The notes under the pieces are model-generated. The model saw nothing but the letters and a program-made list of their open reading frames with translations, did not search any database and was not told the DNA's origin. The translations under genes were made by a program, and so were the position numbers. From contig BSBM01000592.1 in the NCBI GenBank assembly GCA_027924585.1, forward strand, positions 372,001-436,000: 64,000 bases of DNA, written 5' to 3'. Each line of letters opens with the position of its first letter. The stretch's first letter is position 1. Positions 11,959 to 22,650 of this stretch are shown here, in pieces. This DNA is from Larix kaempferi. Lineage: Eukaryota; Streptophyta; Pinopsida; Pinales; Pinaceae.

Positions 11959-12511
11959 CTTAAAGAGTACTTCAAATGGAAATAGAAATTTTTAGGTCTT
12001 ACCACTTGATTTGCTGAAAACTGGATCTGGAGCTGGATTAGGGTTTGTCAGAGAAACCCTAAAAATTCAAAATTTGAATTTCAAACTTCTAAAAGGATAG
12101 AAAGATGTGCCTTGTTGAATTGGTCAAGTTGGTATACTCAGAATTTGAAATCTGCAAATTTTCACCCCTCAAAATTGCTTTTGAAACTTCTGGATTCACT
12201 AGATAGGACCCTGAATTAGGGTTTGATTTTCCCGAAGCTTCACCCAACCAAAAAGTTCGATCCAAAGCTCTAAACTTTGATTTTTCAGAGGAGCTTCTAG
12301 CCATGGTATCAGACTTCAGAAATTCCAATTTTTGTAGAAACCCTAATTTTTAGGTCAAAAATTGAAAATGCTCAGAATTGAATTCTGTCTCGACAGAAAG
12401 ATGTGCCCTTGCTAAGAGAGTCAATATAGCTTCATTCCTTTGATGATCTATGGAGAGAAACCGAAATATTAAGAAGCCCTAGTTTTCATAGCTGCATAGT
12501 GCCTTCTTCTT

Positions 12512-12529
12512 AGGTCAGCTTTGATACCA
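12512..12529 (-). promoter_or_regulatory. Copia primer-binding site
   Basis: Directly inside the 5' LTR the minus strand reads TGGTATCAAAGCTGACC. This is one mismatch from TGGTATCAGAGC, the complement of the 3' end of initiator tRNA-Met, the usual copia primer. Confidence 0.8.
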
Positions 12530-13110
12530 TGTTAATTTTTTGATAATTTCATTCCATTATCATTCAAGATCACTAAGAGAATAACATGTACAACATATCA
12601 ATCATAGCAATCACACAAGAGACACAGAGTTTCACCGGGGAAAACCAAGAAGGTGAAAAACCCCGCAACTTCCTCAGAGATAGAATAAACCCCAATACAA
12701 GATCACAAGGATCAAACCCAATAAGATGTCTCTAGCAGATGCTCCTCCTCCTCGACATGTGCGCCACTTTCTCTCTTAGTTATGCAAGCTTGAGAAGTGA
12801 GTTAATGGATCAAATGAGAGACACAACCTCTCTATTTATACATTGACTTGTCCTACCAATAATTCACTGGGGCCGACTTCTCAATGAAGCCTAATAACCC
12901 ATCCACATGACCTAACTAGGGCCGACCCCACACTGGTGGTCTAATAACCCATCAATACAAATGATGACACTTACAATGTAACTTGTGACACTTACAAATA
13001 CAAATGACGACACTTCCAATCAGAGGAATAAAACATCTTTGTTGGATATACAATAAAGTAAAAATGTAATATATAAGTGAATATCTTTTGAAGTTACAAA
13101 TACATCAACA
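12530..13110 (-). repeat. Copia 5' LTR
   Basis: 581 bp. On the minus strand it begins TGTTGATGTATTTG. A TATA box reads TATAAATAGAGAGG on the minus strand (12829-12841), the likely promoter of the element. In the other LTR the same site has mutated to TATAAGTAGAG. Confidence 0.93.
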
Positions 13111-13115
13111 TGTGC

Positions 13116-13407
13116 CACTACTACAGTTTAACCTTAGCGTAAAATAATGAAATTGATTTATGAAAATAGCTCCACCTGCAGCACAGAGACCATTCCTAGA
13201 TGCTCCATCAAAGAAAAGATATGGACTATTAAATGTAGGTTCAAACAAACTGATTTTTTGTATGCACACTGATTTATGTTCGTTGGTGATGGACTGATAC
13301 ACATTTATAATCTGAGAAGTAGTTTTCTGAATATTTGGGATCAAATTTTCAAATATAACCTTGTTTCTGGTGTACATAATATACCAAGAAATGAAAACTG
13401 TGAGCAA
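13116..13407 (-). pseudogene. LINE RNase H domain, 5' half
   Basis: This segment holds SPYLFFDGASRNGLCAAGGA, the first strand of a plant-LINE RNase H with its first catalytic Asp. It stops abruptly after LRLNCSSGT at the copia target duplication (13111-13115). The missing half lies at 5700-6048. Confidence 0.88.
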
Positions 13408-13535
13408 ATGGTGTTTTTTGCAATTCCTGACCCAATTAAGGGTGCATATATCAAAGCTCTCTTGACCCCATAATTGATCGATCTTCAGTGTAGAACAAAC
13501 GCTATCCTAGATATTCCTTGTAAATTCATAGGGAA

Positions 13536-16362
13536 CTAAATATGGTGGGAAGTCTCAGCATCATTTTTGCACAATGAACAAAAACCAGGACCATTCCATC
13601 CCATTCTCACAAGATTGTCCCATGTTTTTAATCGACCTTGCAATGCAAACCAACTAAAACATTTATATATGAGTTGAATTTTCCACTTCCAAATGCGTAT
13701 GGACCACCATTGCTGAGGGAAGTAACATCTGTCTCTAATGATTGCATCATAGGCCGATTTCATCGTAATCTCACCTGAAGCAGAGTTACCAAACCAGATG
13801 AGCCTATCTCTTTCCATAGAAAGTCTACAACTCGCTGAATCAAGTAGGCCAATATATATATCCCACTCCACAACATGTGATCCCGTAAATCCAAAATCTT
13901 TATCTTTCAGCCAGAAGGAACCTTGAGCCACAATGTTTTTATTCTTAATTATGTCAAGAGTGACAAAATCATATTCCTTCAGAAAACTAAGGATATCCTC
14001 AGATAAATTATAATTTTCCTCTAGACCCAAAATAGGATCGATGCCAATCATAATATCCTTTCCATTTCCCACTTGGCAAATGAGATCTGTGTCCATCTAG
14101 TTATAGACTTTCATAAAACCAAACCAAATTGGAGAGGTGCATCTAATTCTTTTGTTTGGATTTCTGAGCCAATTAATAGTGTTATCCTTGATATATTTTA
14201 CCGCCAATAATCTAGACCATAATGTGGTGCCGAAAATACCTCTCCAAGAACTCTTAAGTCTCAATGCTTTGCTGAAAGTATCCATATTTTTTAACCTCCA
14301 CCCGCCACAGTTTTCTGGTAAGGCAATTTTTTCCCACCTAGCCATGATCAAACTCTTGCGATCTTTCCCTCCATTCCAAAGAAAATTTGAGAATAGCTTC
14401 CTGTGAGAATTTAGGATAGAACAAGGGAATTTTAATAATGAGAACCAAAAAACTGGTATCCCAATTAAAACTGCTTTTACAAGGATAATTCGCCCCCCAA
14501 TAGACAAAATCCTATGATTCCAATGATTAATTCTTCTTTCAACTTTCTTAACAAGCCAATTCCAATCATTAATCCTATAATCATTAGGCTTCAGAAAGTA
14601 GCCTAGATATTTAAAACCTTCCTCCAGTTGACAACAGTTATAAGGTAGCAGACTATAAATATCCTCCAACTTTGAGTCCTCCACATCATGCTGATAGAAA
14701 TTGGATTTAATAGGGCTAACCCTCATTCCAGATGCATCACAGAAAACTTTGATAATATTTTTATAACACCTCTATTCCTCAACTAAATCAGAACTTGCTA
14801 ACAACACATCATCTACAAAGAGCAGGTGAGAGAGCATTATATCAACAGAAATTTTAATACCTTTGATGATACCTTCCAATTTAGTTTTGTTAATCATCCT
14901 ACTGAAACCTTCTATGACAAGCAAGAAAAGGAAAGGAGATAAAGTGCACCCTTTCCTAATACCTCGGGTGCTTTTGAAAAATTCCGATGGCGCACCATTA
15001 ACCAGAACAATAATATTGGTAGAAGACACGCAAGCCATAATCCAGTTTAGGACCAGGGGAGGGATGTCAATTTGTATTAAGATTATTCTAAGAAATTCTC
15101 AATCGACTCTATCATAGGCTTTCTCAAGATCCATCTTTAGAAGCAAATCCTTCTTTCTCCTCTTCTTGATGGTATGAATAATCTCCTATGTTATAACAAC
15201 CGCATCAAGTATTTGGCAATCCTGGAGAAAGACAAATTGTTCAAATGAGATGCACTTTGATAGAACAGGTTTCATCCTCACTGCAATAATCTTAGAAATA
15301 ATTTTGTAGACTAAATTGCATAATGCAATTGGTCTAAAGTACCCAAAGTTGGTCGGTTTGTTGCATTTGGGAATCAAAGCCTCTTTTCTATGGAGTATTC
15401 CACCAGATTGAGAATATCAACACCCATGATATAAAAAAATGTAAATAAAACTCAACAGTCCAGCCGTCATGCCCTTGACTTTTCTCCTTGGAAAAAAGTT
15501 TCAAAGTATCTTCAATCTCCTTTAGAGTGACACTCCTACCTAGCTCCAAAGCATCATGCTCTCTTAAGAAATTTGGATATAACATGGCCACATTCAGTTG
15601 TGTAGTAATATCACATTGACCAGGATCAGAAAATATATTGCCAAAAAAAACTTTAGCAGAATCCTAAAGATTTTCCTACCCTGAGACCTTGTTTCCCATC
15701 TCATCCTTTAACTCCCAGATTGCATTATTGTTTCTTCTATGAGATGTGAAGGCATGAAAAAATTTACTGTTATTATCCCCAAGTTCAATCCATAGGGCTC
15801 TACTTTTGAGTCTCCACTTGGACTCCTCTTGTTTCAACATATCTTCCTTTTTTTGTTCAAGGATTTTTAGCAATTCTAAATCATCGATTTCCCGATTTTG
15901 TTCAAAATTTCTTCGGTGCAAATCCTGAATCTGCTTCTCCAAAAATTTATACTCTTGTAGTTCCTTAACCCTATGGTTCTTTATCCATTTAGTAACCACT
16001 TCTTTAAGGTTTTTTAGCTTGGTGAAAAAGGAATCCATAGGGTTTAAGTCTCCCTCCATAACAGAATTTTGCCAGTAATCTCGAATGGTGGAGAAAAAAT
16101 GCCCGTTCCTTAACCAGGAGAAATTAAATTTGAACGGGTATTTCCTAGATAATTTATAGTCATCATATTGGAAGAACATAGGCCAATGATCATAAAAAAT
16201 GGCTTCCCCAATCCATGATCTATAACGCTGGAAATTATACAAAAAGGGTCCTTTGGACCAAGAACTTATCAACTCTTTTTTGAATTTCGTCTCTACTAAA
16301 TCTACCAATTGTCCATGTCGGAGAAAGGACACTTGGTTGAACATCAACAATGTCATGTGCAA
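13536..16362 (-). pseudogene. LINE ORF2 linker, reverse transcriptase and zf-RVT
   Basis: The first part (16362-15676) is the linker, with WRLKSRALWIELGDNNSKFFH, a variant of the common plant-LINE SRxxWLxxGDxNTKFFH motif. The reverse transcriptase follows: GHDGWTVEFY near 15480, then after a frameshift near 15390 PTNFGYFRPIALCN and KIISKIIAVRM. Next come KGCTLSPFLFLLVIEGF and the catalytic box as FVDD, where YADD or FADD is usual. The C-terminal part has ILSIGGRIILVKAVL, and the zf-RVT module (CSLCKNDAETSHH) lies near 13540-13580. Stops (for example near 15185, 14770 and 14097) and at least one frameshift kill the frame. Confidence 0.88.
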
Positions 16363-16858
16363 CCAACATATCTGAAAAATAGTCTACTAAATTATCCATT
16401 CTCGCCAAAGGTCCCCATAGTTCAGAAGCAGACCTTGTAAAATTCAAATCACCTACAATTATTAAGTTGTTCATGTTCAATAATCCAGAAGATTTTAAGG
16501 AATCCCAGAATGATTGTCTCCCCTTATATGGTCCATAACAATTTAACCCAGAAAGCTTTAAATTTTGAGCCCTACTCCAACCATCTAAAAGGATGCCCCA
16601 ATTGGTTTTAAAGGCATTAAAATGAAAAAAGCGAGGGTTCCACCCCACGGAAAGACCATTAGATAACCCCAAAGCACTAATAGCCGAGAGTTCCCAACCT
16701 GGTAAAATGTTTGCAATTTTCAACACTGCAGATTTGTCCTCACACATTGTTTCTTGTAACAGTACAATATCCGGGCTAGTAGAGAGAAAAAATTTTGTTA
16801 AGGCCCTAACCCTGGAAGCCTTCACCAACCCCCTTATGTTTAAGGACAGAAATAACAT
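16235..16858 (-). pseudogene. LINE ORF2 endonuclease domain (EEP family)
   Basis: This is the apurinic-type endonuclease that nicks target DNA for target-primed reverse transcription. Diagnostic pieces are LSLNIRGL at the start, IVLLQETMC with the metal-binding Glu, LIIVGDLNF and LSPTWTIGR. It ends in KRVDKFLV, the usual boundary before the linker to the reverse transcriptase. The frame then shifts near 16300 into the next segment, so the protein is broken. Confidence 0.85.
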
Positions 16859-17238
16859 TAATCAACAATAGAAGAGGGCTTCAAATCCCTAAGTTCCCTG
16901 GGGGAAGAATAAACATCAAATTTCTTGGTTGAATCATCAAGCCTAACCAAGATAGGTTTGTATCCATCATCTTCTGTTACATCATATTTATCCTTTAATT
17001 TCATCTTGTTTTTCCGAATGGTGACATTTTGAAAGCGAAGACTTTCAACATGTTTAACTTTAGGGTTCGGTGATGGATGTTTAGAACACAGGAAAGGGTG
17101 TAATACAATTCAAAATAGGGCTCGGATATAACCACTTTCAGAGAGAACATCACATTCCACGGATGTGAAAACCCTAGCTTCAACACCTTTTGGAGAACCC
17201 TTACAATCTGAATTATAAACCCCCAAACTCCCAAGATG

Positions 17239-18276
17239 TTAAGAAGAAGGCACCTTCTCAGGGATGGAAAAAATGGGGGGTTCCAAAGACTGACAGGAAG
17301 GGATATCCTTCGAAGAAGGGAATTCTAATACCCCAGAAGGATCAGGTCCCGAAAAGGAAGGAAAACCAAGGCTTAGGGTAACTTCCCCACTGGAAATACA
17401 TTTATCCAGATATTTCTCCACCTCTAGATAAAAATCTAGCTCTGCTTTAGTGACACCTTTATAAGGAGTAAAATCAGATGGATATTTCTTACCCGTAAAT
17501 TGTTGCAGAGGAGTAACCGGACTCGACCTAGCCTTGTAGTAGTCCGGCGAAACAGACGCATCCTCACTTATTTTACCACCACCCTTCAAATTCTGAGGTA
17601 AGAAAGGGCACTTAGACTGGATATGTCCCATGTTTCGAAATCTAGAGCATCTGAAAGGTAATCTGTAATAATCCAAGCGCTGACAGAAAGACTGTGTGCC
17701 CCAAACAACTTCCACTTCAGCTGGTAACCCCAAACTCATGTCAAATTCCACCATAACCCTGGCTATCCTTCTATGAATACCGAATAGGGATTTTCTATCC
17801 AGCCGAATAAACCTACCCACCGAGTTTTCCAGCCCTACTAGGATATTTTTTGTCCATAACTCAATAGGTAGCCCAGGAATCATAATCCAAATGTGTCTTC
17901 GAGTTTGCTTCTCTCGAAGAGGATCGAAGGAGATGTGCCATCTCTTTAGGAATAAAGGCCCCTCCTTGAAAGGCCAAACATTGTTTAGAATGTCTTCCAA
18001 ATGGTCATCATTTGGGAAAATGAATAGTATCCACCTGTTCATGAGAAGGTTAACTCTAGGATCCAAACCAAATAAAGGCATCCAACAATTATTTACCCAA
18101 TCTACGATTTCCTTCCTGGTTCCAGAAGTAAACTCTAGCCTACCCACCAGATCCCTGTACGCCAACATCTCAATCCTGTCTAGGTTAGTTCCAGGGTCAA
18201 TAATATACTGCTCCTGCTTCTCCTTAGCCTTAATGGCTTTAGTAAATCATCTGTTACGAGCGAGCTTTGGAGCCAT
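17239..18276 (-). pseudogene. LINE ORF1 (DUF4283-like, zinc knuckle)
   Basis: ORF1 encodes the RNA-binding partner protein of the LINE. I place the original start at the ATG 18276-18274 (MAPKLARNR), because the frame continues from there into the long open stretch. A TGA at 18249-18247 now interrupts it, so the uninterrupted frame begins at 18168. The N-terminal half has the DUF4283 look (WPFKEGPLFLKRW, then WIMIPGLPIELW), and the middle has LDYYRLPFRCSRF followed by GHIQSKC. That is a CCHC zinc knuckle whose second Cys has become Phe, so zinc binding is probably lost. The Pro/Ser-rich C-terminus is typical. About 640 bp of untranslated leader (18277-18917) precede it. Confidence 0.85.
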
Positions 18277-18917
18277 ATAACCGCGATTTCCCCATCCAAC
18301 AATTGCCCTCGGTTGAGAGCTCCTTCTCAGGACTCGGGCATCGAGAAAGCTCAATCATTTTCGCAGGGTTGCTATTCAAAAATGTTGTTGGAGAAGAGAT
18401 ATGTGGTTCCATCCCCACATGTGAAATCAAAGGCTTAAACCCTAAAAAATCTAGCTGTCAACAAACCATCTAATGACCTGTCATAGGTAAAGTTCTGAAT
18501 ACAACCCTAAATCACACTCAAATTTTTTATAAGGGGTTATAAGACCCCACCTCCAACTGGAAATGGGATGCTCCATCTGTCTGGTCCCAACTTGTCCCAA
18601 GTGACTGCCAACAAAAAACAATACAAACCATAATAAGGAAAAAACCAACCCGGTATATCAACCACAAAAATTAGACGTTTATGCTACAGAAAAGGAACCA
18701 AAAACTTCTCACTTTTTAATAACCTTGATTGGTACTAAAGTCAGCCTTTCGGGTGACTGGAATCCAAGTTACTGCAAACAAAACGTCATCCTTCTATAGC
18801 GTCAACACCAAGTAAGGTTTCCCACAGCACAAAAAATCCTAAGAACCCTAAGCGCCATATCCCTTGTAAAAAACCTGCCACGATGAGAAAATGAGGTTTC
18901 AAAAAGTTTAAATCCCA

Positions 18918-18932
18918 TCTCACATAAGACAC
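18918..18932. repeat. LINE target site duplication, 5' side
   Basis: The word tctcacataagacac is identical to 5439-5453, 13.5 kb away, at the two ends of the LINE. It marks the original insertion site. Confidence 0.9.
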
Positions 18933-21588
18933 CTTATTCATATGCTATGTAATTATATTTACTATATATCAATATTTGGTAATAAGAATAGTTACACCTC
19001 AAATGATTAATTTGTAAAAGAATATAAAATACTTAAATTACAATTTGTATAATATAGTTTTTCACAAACAGAAAAAAGAAATTAAATTTATTTTAAATTA
19101 GAGTCATAAACAAGATGTAAATCTATATAAACAATATTCAAAATCATAAAAATGGATTTGTTGTGGCATTTATCTAAAGTCATTAAACCTATTACCATTA
19201 AATATGTGGATTTCTTTGATATTATAAATTTTGATTAAATTTAAAAGAAATCCGATAGTAATATTAACAATAATATTAATATATATGTGTCTTCTTTTTG
19301 TTTTAATTATTTATCTTAAGAGGTAGGTACTAAGTAGCTTTTCTACTTATTTCAATTGTTATCAAATTTAAACTTAGTTAAAATATTGAATACATGTTCC
19401 TTGTTCCTTGTTCCTTGTTCATTGTTCCTTGTTACATCGATAGGTGTTTTTATTTTAGAATTTGGGGTGGACTAGCACTTATACTTTTCCTAGATTGCAC
19501 TAGGATGACACAAGTGTATTTATTGTCCATATTGATTCTATGGCAGTCGTTCCAAATTCAAAATAAACAATTATAAAAAATATATATATATAAGAAATCA
19601 TTTGTAGAACTGCGAGTTGATCCATGGATAACGATTTAGTGAAGTATGGATAACATGAAGTTCATGGGTTCATGGCAGAGTTTGACAAGAAAAAGGAGAA
19701 AACAAATAACGTATAACTTATTCATGGCACTTAACTTGTGACCTATAGGTGTTCACCAACCACAAGTTAAGTGACTGTGCTAGTCCATATGAATTTGTAA
19801 GGATTGGGAGATTTGGTCATATTTATGAGCCATATAATCAAATTATAAGTGATTTTGGCCAAATATTCAAATTAGAATTGTTTTTTTTAGAGTTATTATT
19901 GTGATTTAGCCTATCTATGTCGTTGGTGAAGATTAATCATAAATTTGCTTTGAAAATCTAACATCAAGTGCTACTAAAATTAATGCCAATAACATTTCTA
20001 TTGAAATTTGTGTGATTGAATATGTTATCTTTTGTAATTGTTTGAGGCATCAAACCTCATTATAAATAAAAATTATTTTATTGATAATTTTATTATTATG
20101 ATCCATTTTTTTAAGTGTTTATTATCCATAGTAATATTTTTTTCAACTTAATTTATTATTATAATCATTTTTATAAAAAAATTATATTGCTAATTTCATT
20201 TTAAAAAAATTTATATAATTCATTTCACTTTTCTTTATTCATTTATTATTATAATTTTTTTTAAGTTATATTGATCTTTTTATTTTTCTTTTATCATAAT
20301 TTATTCATTTATTATATTGTCTTCTATCTTATAAGTTTCATAATAAAAAATTTATTGCATTGCTCATTTCACTTTTCTTTTATCAACATTTATTATTATA
20401 GTGTCTTTTAAAGGTTTTATATTAATGACATTAATTTTTTCATTTTAATTTAACCTTTAATTTAAAATCTCATTCAGTAAATTACGTTCACGATTCATGA
20501 TTTAATATGTCGTATAGTCAAAATTCAGGATTCAGGATTTAATATGTCGTATAATCAAAATCTATATTCTAATACAACCCTTTGTTTTACATAGATCTGA
20601 TGCCATTTTGATACCACTATGTATAAGAAAGTATACCAAAAGTTTCTATAGTAAAGGAAAACCTTCAAGGTACTCAAATTATATAGAATTAATACTGTTA
20701 TTTGAAATTCTAAAAATTCTATCTCAAATTCCAAAAAAACCATATCTGAAAAAATCATTTTCTCCAACAAAATTGTAACGATTTTAAACTACAAGTATAG
20801 GAAAGTCTACCAAAACATTTAATGGATTGAACTGGAATATGACTGTGTTCTCCACTTGTGCTTGGGCTCCACACGGATTCCACTGTTTGCTCCATTGCTT
20901 ATGGGTTTCAAGTTTGACATGCATCTAGATAGATGCTCTACCGGGGGTTTCCAAGTTGGAGTGTATGCTCCACTTCTTTCATTTTAGTTTAATCTATATT
21001 AAATTTACACTTCTTATTATTCCTGCCACAGGCAGGTAATATTGCATTCGTTCAGCTTTGAACGACATTACTTTTGATATAATTTTTTTTTTGCATTTCT
21101 CAAAGTTAAAACACATTTGGTAAATTTTTTTTTTTCAATTTAAATATTAAATAAATAAATAAAATTACTTTAAAGATATAAAGATGTTTGTTTTCATCCA
21201 ATCGATGATATTTTCCAAATCTTATTTAGAATGATTGCTATAAAGTAAAGAAAGGAGGGAAAGATATGGAAATAGGGTTACAATTTGAGGGGTATATGTC
21301 CATCACGAGGCATTTTACCCATCAAAATATTGTTAAAATTTTTAAAATACTTTCTCAAAGAATATGCAAACAATTTGCTAGAAAGTTAGGTTGCATGTTA
21401 TTATATATGTACTAATGGAGATTGAAACTTTTTTATTTGATTGAAATTTTCTCATTTGATTGAAGAGTAGGAGGGTGAGTTTGGCTTCAATGGGAATGAT
21501 TTTGCTTTCATTCCATTTGTTCTTTCTTTGTTATATGACCTATCATTGTTCCAATACAAGGTAGTACCTTTCCTTGACCTTTGTGCCC
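18933..21588. other. AT-rich intergenic DNA
   Basis: No gene is recognised. A short tandem run of ttccttg units (19395-19432) and two copies of a 'gatttaatatgtcgtat' word near 20500-20550 are the only ordered features. At 20609-20623 the minus strand reads tggtatcaaaatggc, which resembles a copia primer site, but no LTR can be paired with it. Confidence 0.5.
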
Positions 21589-22650
21589 TTTTTTTTCACA
21601 CAGTTAAAATTCTATACCTTAAATTAAAAGTATATAAAACTTACAAACAATCCAAAACATCATTTCTAGTTGATAGACCTCTCTAACAAACAAACTATAA
21701 GCCATCAAAGCAGGATAAACCGAAACATCATCCACATGTAAACCTAGTCTCCAAAACCCACCACAGAGACCAATCCAACATAGTATAAGCAATAAAAAAT
21801 AATTACAAAAATGAGTCTTTCATCTGGAGAAAGACAAATATGTCCAGGATATAAATCCGCTAAAAAATAAATAATAGAAAACCTACATCTACTATAGATT
21901 GAAAGCAAAAAAGTACTAAGGTGAGTAGATCTCCAAGCAACGAGCCGATATTGGGATGTCACGTGCCTATGTCTCATGGAAAATATGCCCTTCCATCGCC
22001 TCCAAGCCCCGTCGAGATAAACCATATGCTTCAGATTTATGCTCCCGGTAGATATGTAGAAAGGATTGCCATAGTTTCCAAGAGGAGTTTTATTTGATGC
22101 ATCCATGAGGAGACAGCTAATGCGTTAATTGATCTAACATTGCACACCCAATTGATAATTATTAAAGAATCCCCTGTTATTTGTTCCAATACTATATCAT
22201 GAAGCTTTACAAAATATAAAAGTAACCAAAGAGACATTAATTCTCATTTAGTGTTAGTCCCTGGATCATATCACATCCATAGGTTTATATGTCTTCCATC
22301 CTCCATATCAACATAAGCTCTGGCATTACATCTTCTAGAAGGAACCTACACAGCGCCATCAAAACGTGCCCTATTACCAGCTTGTAGTAGACGAGGAGGT
22401 CAAATGTGCCAGATTGAATTCTGAGGCTAAGCCACAGGGGATCCAACATAATCATAAAAACTTGCCAACGCTTTACTAACACACCAAGTCGGATTAATGG
22501 CCTTATTTTCAAATAAAGGAAGATTCTGAGACTTCCAAGTCTCTCGGACAACAAAACATGCAAGTTCACCCAATTGCCTATTTATAGAAAACCAATTAAA
22601 TAGGAAATCCTGAATAGTATCAACGGACCAGGCCCTAATATGAGCAAAGG
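21589..22650 (-). pseudogene. LINE 3' fragment with decayed RNase H
   Basis: Reading leftwards, QLGELACFVVRETWKSQN (as in the segment before plant-LINE RNase H) is followed by a damaged FDGAV start. Next comes NELMSLWLLLYFVKLHDIV with ITGDSLIIINWVCN, matching the ELxALWxxLxxA and GDSxxxIxW parts of the RNase H fold. Several stops and small shifts are present. A plus-strand run of 8 T (21589-21596) fits a poly(A) end on the minus strand. No target duplication or 5' end was found, so it is a truncated, old copy. Confidence 0.65.

Larger units (their letters stand above)
6054..13110 (-). mobile_element. Ty1/copia LTR retrotransposon nested in the LINE
   Basis: Two 581-bp LTRs (6054-6634, 12530-13110) bound the element, each TGTTAA...ATCAACA on the plus strand. 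A 5-bp target duplication tgtgc lies at 6049-6053 and 13111-13115. Transcription runs right to left. Order: primer-binding site, gag with zinc knuckle, protease, integrase, reverse transcriptase, RNase H. Integrase before reverse transcriptase defines Ty1/copia. About 1.3 kb of repeat-rich tail separates pol from the 3' LTR. By eye I count about 35 differences between the LTRs (about 6 percent), so the insertion is not recent. Two frameshifts and several stops make it non-autonomous now. Confidence 0.95.
5439..18932 (-). mobile_element. Full-length L1-type LINE, split by a copia insertion
   Basis: The element runs right to left. It is bounded by a perfect 15-bp target duplication, tctcacataagacac, at 5439-5453 and 18918-18932. 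Its 3' end on the minus strand is a short A-run (plus-strand T-run 5454-5459). Domains in transcript order are ORF1 with DUF4283-like region and zinc knuckle, endonuclease, reverse transcriptase, zf-RVT and RNase H. This is the order of plant L1 elements with a C-terminal RNase H. Removing the copia element and one copy of its 5-bp duplication leaves about 6.4 kb, normal for a full-length plant L1. Several frameshifts and stops make it inactive. Confidence 0.92.
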
